From Prevotella sp. (GTDB lineage Bacteria; Bacteroidota; Bacteroidia; Bacteroidales; Bacteroidaceae): 56,811 nt of DNA. The position numbers and the translations under genes are program-made. Shown here one piece after another: positions 1 to 8,346 of the stretch (position 1 is its first letter; the number at the start of each line of letters is the position of its first letter). The stretch covers positions 1-56,811 of the forward strand of contig JAFUVV010000018.1 of NCBI GenBank assembly GCA_017477435.1, given 5' to 3'. Below the pieces are notes generated by a model. The model made no database searches, was not told the origin of the DNA, and saw only the letters and a list, made by a program, of their open reading frames with translations.

Positions 1-1
1 A

Positions 2-91
2 GTCATAAAACGGCTGGTGACCCAGAGTCAGGAGTTCTTTGAAAGCAATTTGATGCAGAACGTGGAATTGAGAACGGTCTCTTATTCGTAA
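2..91 (+). CDS. C-terminal tail of an unidentified protein (5' end outside window)
   Basis: An open frame enters from the left edge and stops at TAA 89-91, giving 29 residues ending ELRTVSYS. It has an amphipathic look (KRLVTQSQEFFES) and no recognisable motif. The stretch is too short to assign a function. A leftward -7-like box (CAAAATTA at 151-158, i.e. TAATTTTG on the minus strand) points into this region, so chance openness of the frame cannot be excluded. Confidence 0.35.
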   Translation, partial: VIKRLVTQSQEFFESNLMQNVELRTVSYS

Positions 92-326
92 CCTCGCTTT
101 TTCTCAATCCCTCAGACTGCCTTTATACAAAGAAAGATTGCTTTTTCTTCCAAAATTACAGAAATAATTTCTTATCTATCACTTAATCGAACTAAAAGAT
201 GTTAACTCTTTATCCTGTTTGATATCGAAGACAAGAGGGATATGGTTTTCTGAAGCGTTGATATCCGAAAGCAGTTTGCCCTTCAAAACCAACATTCGAT
301 TCAGCTATAAAAGATTGCCGTCTGCA

Positions 327-431
327 GTATCAAAGCCAGATAGCGACACTATCAAAGCCAGATAGCGACACTATCAAAGCCAGATAGCAACACTATCAAA
401 GCCAGATAGCGACACTATCAAGGCCAGATAG
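327..431. repeat. CTATC-family array A1: five 17-bp quasi-palindromes, 22-bp period
   Basis: Five units start at 327, 349, 371, 393 and 415. The consensus is CTATCAAAGCCAGATAG (the first begins GTATC and the fifth has AAGGCC). Spacers are CGACA, CGACA, CAACA and CGACA. The arms CTATC/GATAG are complementary. The array lies in the 475-base gap between the truncated gene and the patatin gene; the rest of that gap (92-326) shows no convincing gene. Confidence 0.95.
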
Positions 432-505
432 TGGCATCAGAAAAAACATCATCCCAAGCATAATTATGCATGCGGGAGCAAAAGGTAAATTTTCATGCTC
501 ACAGA

Positions 506-535
506 ATTGTATTTCTCAGGAAAATTGTATCTTTG
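506..535 (+). promoter_or_regulatory. Bacteroidota-type promoter for the patatin gene
   Basis: ATTG (506-509), 18 bases, then TATCTTTG (528-535) matches the phylum consensus TTTG-N19-20-TAnnTTTG. It lies about 30 bases before the chosen ATG at 567. Confidence 0.6.
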
Positions 536-566
536 CAAAGGAAAAACAAGAAGACGGAACAAAGAC

Positions 567-1427
567 ATGAAAACCGGACTCGTACTTGAAGGAGGAGCGC
601 TGCGCGGCTTGTTCAGCGTCGGCGTGTGCGACGTGCTTACGGAGCACGGATTCGTGCCCGACGGCATCGTGGGCGTCTCTGCAGGCGCCGCGTTCGGGTG
701 CAACATCAAGTCGCACCAGCCGTCACGCCCGCTGCGCTACAACAAGCTCATGGCCCACGAGTGGCGCTACTGCTCGCTGCGGTCGCTCATTAAGACGGGC
801 GACCTCTTCGGCGGCGACTACTGCTACCACTACATGCCCAACAATATCGACCTGTTCGATGCCGAGACGTTCAACTCCGACCCGACGGAGTTCTTCGCCG
901 TATGCACCGACCTTGACACGGGCAAGGCCGTCTACAAGCGGCTGATGACAATCGACTACGAGGCCGAGGAGTGGTTCCGTGCATCGGCATCGATGCCGCT
1001 ATGCTCGAAGATAGTAGTCATAAACGGTCAGCGACTGCTCGACGGAGGAATAGCCGACAGCATCCCTCTCAGGTTCATGCAAGAGAAGGGCTACAGTCGC
1101 AACATCGTAGTGCTCACGCAGCCCGAGGGATACACGAAGGAGAAGAACCGCTTCCTGCCGCTGATGAAAATGGTGTATAGGAAATATCCGCGGTTTGTCG
1201 ACGCCATTGCCCGGCGCCACGAGATGTACAACGAGCAACTGCAATATGTTGAGGAACAGGAGAAAGCCGGCAACACCTTCGTCATACGTCCGCCGGAGAA
1301 ACTGCCCGTGAACCACATCACCCACGACACCGACGCCATGCAACGAACCTACGACATCGGCCGCAACACCGCGATGGAGCTACTGAAGGAAACGAATAGC
1401 ATACGAGGATTTTTGGATAAGGAATAA
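567..1427 (+). CDS. Patatin-like phospholipase family protein
   Basis: 286 aa. Predicted serine lipid acyl hydrolase of the patatin fold. The N-terminus carries the oxyanion motif EGGALRG (about residues 8-14), followed by the nucleophile elbow GVSAG (about 38-42) and the catalytic DGG (LLDGGIADS, about 156), so the Ser-Asp dyad is intact. It has no signal peptide, so a cytoplasmic or membrane-associated enzyme is likely, similar to YjjU/RssA-type bacterial patatins. The ATG at 567 (MKTGLVLEGG) is preferred over an upstream in-frame ATG at 495, because the upstream one would place the promoter inside the coding region. It ends shortly before a strong hairpin terminator and converges on the C69 peptidase gene. 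The substrate cannot be told from sequence. Confidence 0.9.
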   Translation: MKTGLVLEGGALRGLFSVGVCDVLTEHGFVPDGIVGVSAGAAFGCNIKSHQPSRPLRYNKLMAHEWRYCSLRSLIKTGDLFGGDYCYHYMPNNIDLFDAETFNSDPTEFFAVCTDLDTGKAVYKRLMTIDYEAEEWFRASASMPLCSKIVVINGQRLLDGGIADSIPLRFMQEKGYSRNIVVLTQPEGYTKEKNRFLPLMKMVYRKYPRFVDAIARRHEMYNEQLQYVEEQEKAGNTFVIRPPEKLPVNHITHDTDAMQRTYDIGRNTAMELLKETNSIRGFLDKE

Positions 1428-1481
1428 ACCACAGATTTCTCAGATTCACCAGATTTATTCCTTGCCATTGACATAATAAGA

Positions 1482-1530
1482 CGATTGCACAGATTCACGC
1501 TAAAAAGAATCTGTGCAATCGCTTTTTTCA
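1482..1530 (+). terminator. Rho-independent terminator between convergent genes
   Basis: A perfect 15-bp stem, 1482-1496 with 1507-1521, is followed by CTTTTTT. It is nested in a wider inverted repeat: CCACAGATTTCTCAGATT near 1430 faces AAATCTGAGAAATCTGTGG near 1557-1575. The whole 1430-1576 gap could therefore fold as one structure serving both directions. Confidence 0.85.
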
Positions 1531-1615
1531 GGTACATCCTACGGGTGAAAAATCTGAGAAATCTGAGAAATCTGTGGTAGAAAAAAATCTCTTACACCAC
1601 AATAAATCTCATGTC

Positions 1616-3265
1616 CTATTCCTTGGGGACGAGATATTTGTCGCCGGTCTCGCGCACGAAAATCCTGCGATAGGCTTCGTTGTAACCCTCGCGGAGCGGT
1701 GGTGCTCCGAGACCGTCGGGCGTCTTATCGAACTCTCCATTGGTCTCCGGCTTCACGGCAAGGTCGTTGTGTTTGACGATGAGATACTCTCCCAGTTCTT
1801 TCCATCGCGCGAGCATCTCCGAGGCACACGTCTCGCCGTGGCGCGTGAGCAGTTCGCGAGCGTCGGGAGTGTGCTTCTCGCAGAGCGCCAGTGCCTTTGC
1901 CTCAACGTCGGCCTGCTGGCCGAGATACTTGTCCTGCAGCTCTTCGCGGACACGCTTCACGTCGGGGAAGAGGCGCGAATAGCGCGGGTAGGTCATGTTC
2001 GACACCCAGTTGCACACCCAGAAGGCGGAGTTCCACGAGAACTTCAGGTCGGTGGCATCCGGCGCATCGTAGCACACCGGCACACGGGTGGCACTGCAGT
2101 AGACGGGCGTATATGTCACCATATTCGCGTCGTCGTTGCCATACCAGATGATTCCTCCCACCTCGTCGGGCAGCCAGCTGCGCATCTGACACACCATCGT
2201 GCAGCAGCTCTGTTGCGTTGCAATGGGGCGCTCGAAGAAGTAGCGCTTGCCATCCACCTCAAACTCCTGCGGCCTGGGGCGATAGGGAGAGTCCCATGCA
2301 CCGCCGCCAGGGCCTTTCGTCATGTCGAACGGCGTACCCTCGTAGTGGTCGCGCATGCCGTCCATGGCCATGCGGAGCGACACTTTATGCTTCGGACGGA
2401 AATAGAGTGGCATCACCTCGGCGGTACCCACATGGCGGCCGTCGGCCCAGTCAAGGTAGCGCTCCATGCCGTCGACGTGCATATTGAAGAAGCTCCAGAC
2501 GCGGGCTTCGCAGGCACGCTGCATGTGAAAGTTGGTGGGCGAATAGGCGTCGGAGAAACTGAAGTCGGCGTCTTTACCGCTGAAATATCCTTGTTTGCGG
2601 GCAAAGGAAATCACGTCCTTGGAATAGACAACGTTCTTCTTGTCCTTCTGATCGAACTGATGTATGCGGCTCTGGTTGGCATGGGCACAGATGCAGTCGT
2701 CGGGAATGCGTATTGCCACCCACACTGCGCCTTTCTCTGCCTTGCCCTTGCCGATCATTTCCATTATCCATATCTCGTTGGGATCGGCGATTGAAAATGT
2801 CTCTCCGGTGCTGGCATAGCCGTATTTGTCGACGAGAGATGTCATCACCGTGATGGCCTCGCGGGCTGTGCGGGCACGCTGCAGGCCGAGGGTCATCAGA
2901 CTCACATAGTCGAGTATGCCGTTAGGCTCGCCGAGTTCTTTGCGGCCGGTGAACGTGGTCTCGGTGATCGAGAGCTGGTGCTCGTTGATCTGGCCGATGA
3001 CCTGGTAGGTCTCCGCCACTTCCTCTATCTCGCCCATGTAGTGGTTATGGTCGGCATCCACCACGTGCCGCATCTCGCCGGGCTTATGCTTGGCGGCGGG
3101 AAAGAGGGGCAGACGACCGTACATGCCGTAGCTGTCCATGTTGTAGGTGATGATTGTCGACCCGTCGGCAGAAGCGTTCTTGCCGATGAGGAAATTGGTG
3201 CAGGCACGACTGCCTACGACACAATAAGAAACGAGAAAAAGCAATAGCAATAGTTTTCTAATCAT
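1616..3265 (-). CDS. C69-family (PepD/acyl-coenzyme A:6-APA type) secreted dipeptidase
   Basis: 549 aa. Peptidase family C69 enzymes are N-terminal-nucleophile dipeptidases. A signal peptide (MIRKLLLLLFLVSY...) ends just before Cys22 in ACTNFLIGKNAS, the expected nucleophile exposed after processing. ADGSTI and a long C69-type body follow (NMDSYGMYGR, EIEEVAETYQVIGQINEHQ). The export signal suggests a role in breaking down peptides in the periplasm or at the surface. The ATG at 3265 is chosen; the track-style upstream start is a TTG at 3274. The upstream gap of 30 bases to mnmA is AT-rich and stuttering (AATTAT words). The two genes are co-oriented, mnmA first, so they may form an operon. Confidence 0.85.
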   Translation of the reverse strand: MIRKLLLLLFLVSYCVVGSRACTNFLIGKNASADGSTIITYNMDSYGMYGRLPLFPAAKHKPGEMRHVVDADHNHYMGEIEEVAETYQVIGQINEHQLSITETTFTGRKELGEPNGILDYVSLMTLGLQRARTAREAITVMTSLVDKYGYASTGETFSIADPNEIWIMEMIGKGKAEKGAVWVAIRIPDDCICAHANQSRIHQFDQKDKKNVVYSKDVISFARKQGYFSGKDADFSFSDAYSPTNFHMQRACEARVWSFFNMHVDGMERYLDWADGRHVGTAEVMPLYFRPKHKVSLRMAMDGMRDHYEGTPFDMTKGPGGGAWDSPYRPRPQEFEVDGKRYFFERPIATQQSCCTMVCQMRSWLPDEVGGIIWYGNDDANMVTYTPVYCSATRVPVCYDAPDATDLKFSWNSAFWVCNWVSNMTYPRYSRLFPDVKRVREELQDKYLGQQADVEAKALALCEKHTPDARELLTRHGETCASEMLARWKELGEYLIVKHNDLAVKPETNGEFDKTPDGLGAPPLREGYNEAYRRIFVRETGDKYLVPKE

Positions 3266-3295
3266 AATTTCCAATTATAAATTATCATTTCTCAA

Positions 3296-4381
3296 TTATA
3301 ATGTTATCTCTGCCGAGCCGAAGCATCGGTGGAAGTCGCTGTCGTAGACCACGCAGAACTGTCCAGGCGCCACGCCTTGTATTGCCCGCTCGGCCTTGAC
3401 GTGGTACTGCCCGTCGCCCTCGGGTGTGAGCACTGCGGCGTAATAGTCGGGCGTGTGGCGTATCTTTATCGCGACGTTACGCTCTTCGCCGTCGCGGAAG
3501 GGTCGTGTGAGGAAGTGCATGTCGCGGATGCGGAACTCGTTGCTGCACACGCGGTGGGGTTCGTAGCCTTTTATAACGTAGAGAATGTTCTTCTCCATGT
3601 CCTTCTTCACCACGTTCCATGGTCCTCCGCCGAAGCCGAGTCCGTGACGCTGGCCGATGGTGTGGAACCATAGTCCGCGGTGCTGTCCGAGCTTGCGGCC
3701 TGTTTCCATGTCGATCACGTCGCCGGGACATTCGCCCAGATAGCGGCGGAGATAGTCGTTGTAGTTTATCTTTCCGAGGAAACAGATGCCCTGCGAGTCG
3801 CGGCGGTGGGCATTGACGAGGTGCTCGCGCTCGGCAATCTCGCGCACCTCCTCTTTCATCAGCCCTCCGATGGGGAACACGGCTTTGCGGAGCTGCCAGT
3901 CGTAGATCTGGGCCAGGAAGTCGGTCTGATCTTTTACGGGGTCGGGACTGGTGGTGAGCCATTTCTCGCCATCGATGGTCTCTGTCTGCGCATAGTGCCC
4001 GGTAGCGATAATGTCGTAGTCTTTGCCAGCCTTTTCCTCGAATGCCCCGAACTTTATCAGGCGGTTGCACATCACGTCGGGATTGGGCGTGAATCCTGCC
4101 CTGACCTTCTCCATGGTGTATGCCGTCACGCGGTCCCAGTATTCGCGATGGCAGTCAACCACGCTGAGCCGACAGCCGTATTTAGCAGCCACGGCGGTGG
4201 CCATCTCGAGGTCTTCCTCCGACGTGCAGTCCCACTCCTCGTCCTCGTCGGGACCTATTTTAATATAGAAGCAGTCGGGACGTATGCCTGCCTGACGAAG
4301 CATGTAGACCACTACGGCGCTGTCGACACCGCCGGAGAGCAGCACGGCAACGCGCTTGTCGTTTAAATCGTCGAAATTCAT
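3296..4381 (-). CDS. mnmA: tRNA-specific 2-thiouridylase MnmA
   Basis: 361 aa. MnmA transfers sulfur to U34 of Lys, Glu and Gln tRNAs in the cytoplasm. The PP-loop ATP motif LLSGGVDSAV is near residue 14. The catalytic cysteines are in PNPDVMCNR and SQGICFLG, and the tRNA-binding region TIGQRHGLG is present. The length is normal. The start MNFDDLND (ATG at 4381) is chosen over a longer in-frame extension that would run into the promoter region: a -7-like TAATTTTG on the minus strand lies at 4399-4406. Bacteroidota often carry more than one MnmA-like gene; whether this is the housekeeping copy cannot be judged here. Confidence 0.93.
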   Translation of the reverse strand: MNFDDLNDKRVAVLLSGGVDSAVVVYMLRQAGIRPDCFYIKIGPDEDEEWDCTSEEDLEMATAVAAKYGCRLSVVDCHREYWDRVTAYTMEKVRAGFTPNPDVMCNRLIKFGAFEEKAGKDYDIIATGHYAQTETIDGEKWLTTSPDPVKDQTDFLAQIYDWQLRKAVFPIGGLMKEEVREIAEREHLVNAHRRDSQGICFLGKINYNDYLRRYLGECPGDVIDMETGRKLGQHRGLWFHTIGQRHGLGFGGGPWNVVKKDMEKNILYVIKGYEPHRVCSNEFRIRDMHFLTRPFRDGEERNVAIKIRHTPDYYAAVLTPEGDGQYHVKAERAIQGVAPGQFCVVYDSDFHRCFGSAEITL

Positions 4382-4398
4382 AATTGGTTTGTTTGCCA

Positions 4399-4406
4399 CA
4401 AAATTA
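4399..4406 (-). promoter_or_regulatory. -7 box upstream of mnmA
   Basis: CAAAATTA on the plus strand reads TAATTTTG on the minus strand, 18 bases before the mnmA ATG. No clear -33 TTTG was seen at the right spacing. Confidence 0.45.
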
Positions 4407-4507
4407 AGAAAAAAAATCCGATGGAGCACTATGTTGAATTAAATAAGTTGCCATATAACTGAAAAAACAGTACCCACCGATGGCATTGGCGATATGGCTC
4501 TTCTGTA

Positions 4508-4590
4508 GTACATGGGCTTTGTACTGTGAGTACATGGGCTTTGTACTCCGAGTATATGGCTTTTGTACTGCAAGTACATGGGCTTTGTAC
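4508..4590. repeat. GTAC-family array B1: four 17-bp quasi-palindromes, 22-bp period
   Basis: Units start at 4508, 4530, 4552 and 4574. They read GTACATGGGCTTTGTAC (units 1, 2 and 4) and GTATATGGCTTTTGTAC (unit 3). Spacers are TGTGA, TCCGA and TGCAA. The array lies between the divergent mnmA and DUF4160 genes, upstream of the latter's promoter. It has no GC-rich flanking arms, unlike B3, B4, B6 and B7. Confidence 0.95.
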
Positions 4591-4661
4591 TCCAAAATAG
4601 CAATTCATCCGACAACGACAGCAGAAATAATCGACAACGACAGAAAATAATCACAATTTTG

Positions 4662-4692
4662 ATTGCGGTATCGGAAATAATACCTAACTTTG
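4662..4692 (+). promoter_or_regulatory. Promoter of the DUF4160/DUF2442 pair
   Basis: ATTG (4662-4665), 19 bases, then TAACTTTG (4685-4692). The ATG at 4723 follows after about 30 bases. Confidence 0.6.
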
Positions 4693-4722
4693 TGGCGAGT
4701 AGCAATCAAAAGGAAAAATAAA

Positions 4723-4962
4723 ATGCCAGAGATATTCAGGTTTTTCGGTTTTTCGTTCTTTTTCTACAGCAGAGAGCATGAGCCTCTTCACGTCCACGTG
4801 GAAGGCAAAGAGGGAATGGCTAAATTTGAATGGAACGGAACAGAATTCATTCTCGTAGAAAAACAGGGCATAAAAGCGGGCGACTACAAACGTATTAAGA
4901 CCGTCATAGACGACAATGCCGATATAATAATAAAACGGTGGAACGAATATTTCAATAAATAA
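4723..4962 (+). CDS. DUF4160 domain-containing protein (possible toxin partner)
   Basis: 79 aa. The sequence MPEIFRFFGFSFFFYSREHEPLHVHVEGKEG is, in two parts, typical of DUF4160: an N-terminal IFRFFG.SFFFYSREH and the HVHVEG core, then ILVEKQGIK and a C-terminal NADIIIKRWNEYF. The molecular role of DUF4160 is not established. It is commonly found directly before DUF2442 proteins, and such pairs are often proposed to be type II toxin-antitoxin modules. Here the DUF2442 gene begins 13 bases downstream, consistent with an operon. ATG 4723 is chosen because the upstream extension overlaps the -7 promoter box. Confidence 0.8.
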   Translation: MPEIFRFFGFSFFFYSREHEPLHVHVEGKEGMAKFEWNGTEFILVEKQGIKAGDYKRIKTVIDDNADIIIKRWNEYFNK

Positions 4963-4975
4963 GGGAGGAGTAAGG

Positions 4976-5383
4976 ATGAAGATTAAGGAAATATGGTTTG
5001 ACGACGACCGCATCTACGGACGCGATGAGACTGGGGCGACACACTATCAGTCGCTTCTCTGGTACCCCAAGCTCCGCAGCGCCGACAACGAGGAACGAGC
5101 AAAATTCACCATAGGTTTCGATGGCATTCATTGGCGCAATCTCGACGAGGACATCAGTTTTGAAAGCTTCGAATACGACGACCGCGAGCCCACGGCTATG
5201 CAACGATTTTTCCTCACACACAAGGAGATAAACGTGGCCGAGTTTGCACGCTCAATCGGAATGAACGCCACACTGCTGCGGAACTATATCAATGGTTTTA
5301 AAAAGCCATCGGCTGAGCGGGAAAAGAGCATTCTCGAGCATATCCATAAGTTAGGTCACGATATGGTGGCCGCATGTTTTTAA
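4976..5383 (+). CDS. DUF2442 protein with C-terminal helix-turn-helix
   Basis: 135 aa. The N-terminal half (KIKEIWFDDDRIYGRDETG ... FDGIHWRNLDEDIS) is a DUF2442 fold. The C-terminal half (INVAEFARSIGMNATLLRNYINGFKKPSAE, about residues 86-115, given here only as a region) looks like an XRE-type helix-turn-helix. A DNA-binding domain fits an antitoxin or autorepressor that would control the upstream promoter at 4662-4692. It lies 13 bases after the DUF4160 gene and 14 bases before ksgA, so the three may share one transcript. An RBS-like GGGAGGAG precedes the ATG. Confidence 0.8.
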   Translation: MKIKEIWFDDDRIYGRDETGATHYQSLLWYPKLRSADNEERAKFTIGFDGIHWRNLDEDISFESFEYDDREPTAMQRFFLTHKEINVAEFARSIGMNATLLRNYINGFKKPSAEREKSILEHIHKLGHDMVAACF

Positions 5384-5397
5384 TAACCACAGCAACC

Positions 5398-6192
5398 ATG
5401 AAACGAGTCACACCAAAGAAGAATCTGGGGCAACACTTCCTCATCGACCTCGACATAGCACGCCGCATAGCCGACACGGTAGACGCGTGTCCCGACATCC
5501 CTGTGCTGGAGATAGGACCCGGGATGGGAGTGCTGACACAATATCTCGTCGGGAAAGACCGACCCGTGAAGGCCGTGGAGATTGACCGTGAGTCGGTGGC
5601 ATACCTACACGAGCACTTCCCCACCCTGCGAGAGAACATCATCGGACAGGACTTCCTCAGGATGGATCTCAATACAGTGTTCGACGGAAAGCCCTTCCTT
5701 CTCACAGGCAACTATCCCTACGACATCTCCTCGCAGATATTCTTCAAGATGATCGACAACAAAGACCTGATTCCCTGCTGCACGGGAATGATACAGCGGG
5801 AAGTGGCCGAACGGATGGCTGCCAAGCAAGGCACTAAGACCTACGGCATACTGTCGGTCATGATACAGGCGTGGTACGACGTGGAATATCTCTTCACCGT
5901 CGACGAACACGTGTTCAATCCGCCCCCAAAGGTGAAGAGTGCCGTGATACGCATGATACGCAACGGAGTGACCTCGCTGGGATGCGACGAACGACTGTTC
6001 CGACGTGTAGTGAAGACCGTCTTCGGACAGCGCCGCAAGATGCTGCGCGTGTCGCTCAGACAGTTGTTGCCAGGAAAGCAAAACGACGACAGCTTCTACC
6101 GACAGGACATCATGACACTGCGACCGGAACAGATATCGATACAACAATTCGTAGAACTGACCAACATGGTACAGCAGGAACTAAATGAATAG
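5398..6192 (+). CDS. rsmA: 16S rRNA (A1518/A1519-N6) dimethyltransferase RsmA/KsgA
   Basis: 264 aa. Dimethylates two adjacent adenines in the 3' hairpin of 16S rRNA during 30S maturation. It shows the family start KKNLGQHFLID, the SAM motif VLEIGPGMGVLTQYL (about residues 37-51), the catalytic NYPYDIS (a NLPY variant, about 110-116) and the C-terminal FGQRRKMLRVSLRQL. The ATG at 5398 gives the conserved N-terminus; the upstream ATG at 5374 would overlap the DUF2442 stop. It is followed after 3 bases by the GAF-domain gene, so co-transcription is likely. Confidence 0.95.
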   Translation: MKRVTPKKNLGQHFLIDLDIARRIADTVDACPDIPVLEIGPGMGVLTQYLVGKDRPVKAVEIDRESVAYLHEHFPTLRENIIGQDFLRMDLNTVFDGKPFLLTGNYPYDISSQIFFKMIDNKDLIPCCTGMIQREVAERMAAKQGTKTYGILSVMIQAWYDVEYLFTVDEHVFNPPPKVKSAVIRMIRNGVTSLGCDERLFRRVVKTVFGQRRKMLRVSLRQLLPGKQNDDSFYRQDIMTLRPEQISIQQFVELTNMVQQELNE

Positions 6193-6195
6193 ACT

Positions 6196-6663
6196 ATGAA
6201 AAGAAAAGAACGCTACGAGCTGCTCGTCAGCCAGATACGCAGCCTCATCAGCGGCGAAGAGAACAAGACGGGCGTGCTCGCCAATGTGAGTGCAGCAATG
6301 AAGGAGGCCTTTCCAGAGAGGTTTTTCTGGGTGGGATTCTATCTCGTCGGCGACGGCGCGCTGCGTCTCGGCCCGTTTCAGGGAAGCGTGGCATGCTACA
6401 CAATCCCATTCGGCAAAGGCGTCTGCGGAACAGCATGGAGCCGAGGCGAGACAATAATAGTGGACGATGTGGAGGAGTTTCCCGGCCACATAGCATGCTC
6501 CTCGCTGAGCCGATCGGAGATAGTAGTGCCCATACGGGGAGCTGATGGCAGCATTGTAGGAGTGATTGACATCGACAGCACCAACCTCGCTGACTTCAAC
6601 GACGACGACCGCACCTATCTCGAACAAATAGCCTGCCTGCTGAAAGAAAATTTATATACTTAG
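6196..6663 (+). CDS. msrC: GAF-domain free methionine-(R)-sulfoxide reductase (fRMsr)
   Basis: 155 aa. fRMsr reduces free methionine-R-sulfoxide in the cytoplasm with cysteine chemistry. The GAF fold is covered from end to end (FFWVGFYLVGDGALRLGPF, then FGKGVCGTAWSRGET, then HIACSSLSRSEIVVP, then GVIDIDS). Cysteines at the family positions are present: VACYTIPFGKGVCG and HIACSS. It sits 3 bases after rsmA with AGACT before the ATG, suggesting coupling. The assignment to fRMsr rather than a general GAF protein rests on the cysteine motifs and full-length similarity. Confidence 0.88.
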   Translation: MKRKERYELLVSQIRSLISGEENKTGVLANVSAAMKEAFPERFFWVGFYLVGDGALRLGPFQGSVACYTIPFGKGVCGTAWSRGETIIVDDVEEFPGHIACSSLSRSEIVVPIRGADGSIVGVIDIDSTNLADFNDDDRTYLEQIACLLKENLYT

Positions 6664-6684
6664 ACAGATTTTCTGCCTAAAAAG

Positions 6685-6715
6685 TTGGAAAAGTAAATCT
6701 TAATACATAAATTTG
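6685..6715 (+). promoter_or_regulatory. Promoter of frr-rsgA
   Basis: TTG (6685-6687), 20 bases, then TAAATTTG (6708-6715). The frr ATG is at 6745. Confidence 0.65.
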
Positions 6716-6744
6716 TAGACTTGTAATAAAGAACCCAAAATAAT

Positions 6745-7305
6745 ATGATCGACGTAAAAGCAACATTAACCGATGCCGAAGAGCGCATGGAGATGGCGGC
6801 AATGTTCCTCAAGGAAGCCCTCGACCGCATCCGTGCCGGCCGCGCCAACGTAGCAATACTCAGTGGAGTAAGAGTAAACAGCTACGGCTCAATGGTGCCG
6901 CTCAACCAAGTAGCAAACGTGTCGTGCCCCGACGCACGCACAATAGCAATCCGCCCATGGGACAAGAAGGCTATCAAAGACATTGAAAAGGCCATCATGG
7001 ACTCCGACGTAGGCATCACACCAGAGAACAACGGCGAGATAGTGCACCTCAGAATACCACAACCCACCGAGGAACGCCGCCGCGAACTGGCTAAACAGTG
7101 CAACAAAATCGGAGAAAAAGCAAAGGTGGAAGTGCGCAACGTACGCGCCGACATCAAGGAGAAACTGAAGAAAGCCATAAAGGACGGACTCTCAGAGGAC
7201 AACGAGAAAGACGCCGAGCTCGAACTGCAGAAAGTGCACGACAAGTATATAAAGAGAATAGACGATATACTTGCCGAGAAGAACAAAGAAATCATGACAG
7301 TATAG
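6745..7305 (+). CDS. frr: Ribosome recycling factor
   Basis: 186 aa, normal for the family. RRF splits post-termination ribosomes with EF-G. Family signatures are [12 protein letters not shown] near residue 30, [33 protein letters not shown] and the C-terminal coiled-coil helix [18 protein letters not shown]. It is transcribed from its own promoter and followed after 7 bases by rsgA, another ribosome-biogenesis gene. Confidence 0.97.
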   Translation: MIDVKATLTDAEERMEMAAMFLKEALDRIRAGRANVAILSGVRVNSYGSMVPLNQVANVSCPDARTIAIRPWDKKAIKDIEKAIMDSDVGITPENNGEIVHLRIPQPTEERRRELAKQCNKIGEKAKVEVRNVRADIKEKLKKAIKDGLSEDNEKDAELELQKVHDKYIKRIDDILAEKNKEIMTV

Positions 7306-7312
7306 GATTGCC

Positions 7313-8245
7313 TTGAAAGGTCTCGTAATCAAAAACACAGGCTCGTGGTACACCGTCAGAACCGACGACGGACGCACCATCGAGAGTAAAATAAAGGGCA
7401 ACTTCCGACTGAAAGGCATCCGCAGCACCAATCCCGTTGCGGTGGGTGATGTCGTGCAGATAACTGTAAATCAAGAAGGAACAGCTTTCATCACCGACAT
7501 TGAAGACCGCCGCAACTACATCATCCGACGCTCGCAGAACCTTTCAAAGCAATCCCACATCCTGGCGGCAAACGTCGACCAGGCTTTCCTCGTCGTCACA
7601 CTACGCTACCCAGAGACAAGCACCACGTTCATCGACCGATTCCTCGCATCGGCCGAGGCATACGACGTGCCGGTAGTGCTCGTGTTCAACAAGACCGACC
7701 TCCTCAACGACGACGACCGACACCTGCTCGAGATGATGACGACACTCTACGAGAACATCGGCTACAGGTATTTCGCCATCTCGGCCGCAAACAACGAGGG
7801 AGTCGACACACTCATGCCCATCATGAAAGACAAGATAACGCTGCTCAGCGGAAACAGCGGCGTGGGGAAATCGACACTCATAAACCTCATCCTGCCCGAA
7901 GCAAACCTGAGAACGGCCGAAATAAGCGATGCACACAACACCGGAATGCACACCACCACGTTCAGCGAAATGCTCCAACTGCCCTGCGGAGGATACCTGA
8001 TCGACACACCAGGGATAAAAGGATTCGGCTCCTTCGACATGGAGCCGGAAGAGATAACAAGCTATTTCCCAGAGATATTCCGCTTCTCCAAAAATTGCCG
8101 GTTCAGCAACTGCACACACACCCACGAGCCAGGCTGCGCTGTGCTCGATGCCATCGAGAAACACTACATCGCCCAAAGCCGATACCAAAGCTATCTATCC
8201 ATGCTAGCCGACAAAGACGAAAACAAATACCGCGAAGCCTATTGA
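7313..8245 (+). CDS. rsgA: Ribosome small subunit-dependent GTPase A
   Basis: 310 aa. RsgA is a circularly permuted GTPase that helps late 30S maturation. An N-terminal OB domain (to about residue 70) is followed by G4 NKTDLL, then G1 [13 protein letters not shown]3 DTPGIKGFG and the zinc cluster [14 protein letters not shown]. The order G4-G1-G3 is the permuted arrangement. The only usable start is a TTG at 7313 ([10 protein letters not shown]), 7 bases after the frr stop; no in-frame ATG lies nearby. An unusual start codon plus tight spacing suggests translational coupling to frr. Confidence 0.93.
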   Translation: MKGLVIKNTGSWYTVRTDDGRTIESKIKGNFRLKGIRSTNPVAVGDVVQITVNQEGTAFITDIEDRRNYIIRRSQNLSKQSHILAANVDQAFLVVTLRYPETSTTFIDRFLASAEAYDVPVVLVFNKTDLLNDDDRHLLEMMTTLYENIGYRYFAISAANNEGVDTLMPIMKDKITLLSGNSGVGKSTLINLILPEANLRTAEISDAHNTGMHTTTFSEMLQLPCGGYLIDTPGIKGFGSFDMEPEEITSYFPEIFRFSKNCRFSNCTHTHEPGCAVLDAIEKHYIAQSRYQSYLSMLADKDENKYREAY

Positions 8246-8346
8246 CCGAATAATTATGCCGCTTCGCTGATTTTTTTTGCAACCGACACTCTTTTTTCAT
8301 TCCTTTGCTTACGTAAAAAGATTGTGTAACCAAAAGAATGACCGTT

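Noticed and set aside
327-431. CRISPR array
   Set aside because: Spacers are only 5 bases and nearly identical, and no cas gene is present.
495-566. Upstream start of the patatin gene
   Set aside because: It would place the promoter -7 box inside the coding region; the family start is at 567.
1574-2794. Long rightward ORF (406 codons) opposite the C69 peptidase gene
   Set aside because: Shadow frame of a clear gene; composition is His/Val-rich with no motif. The leftward frame has a signal peptide and catalytic Cys.
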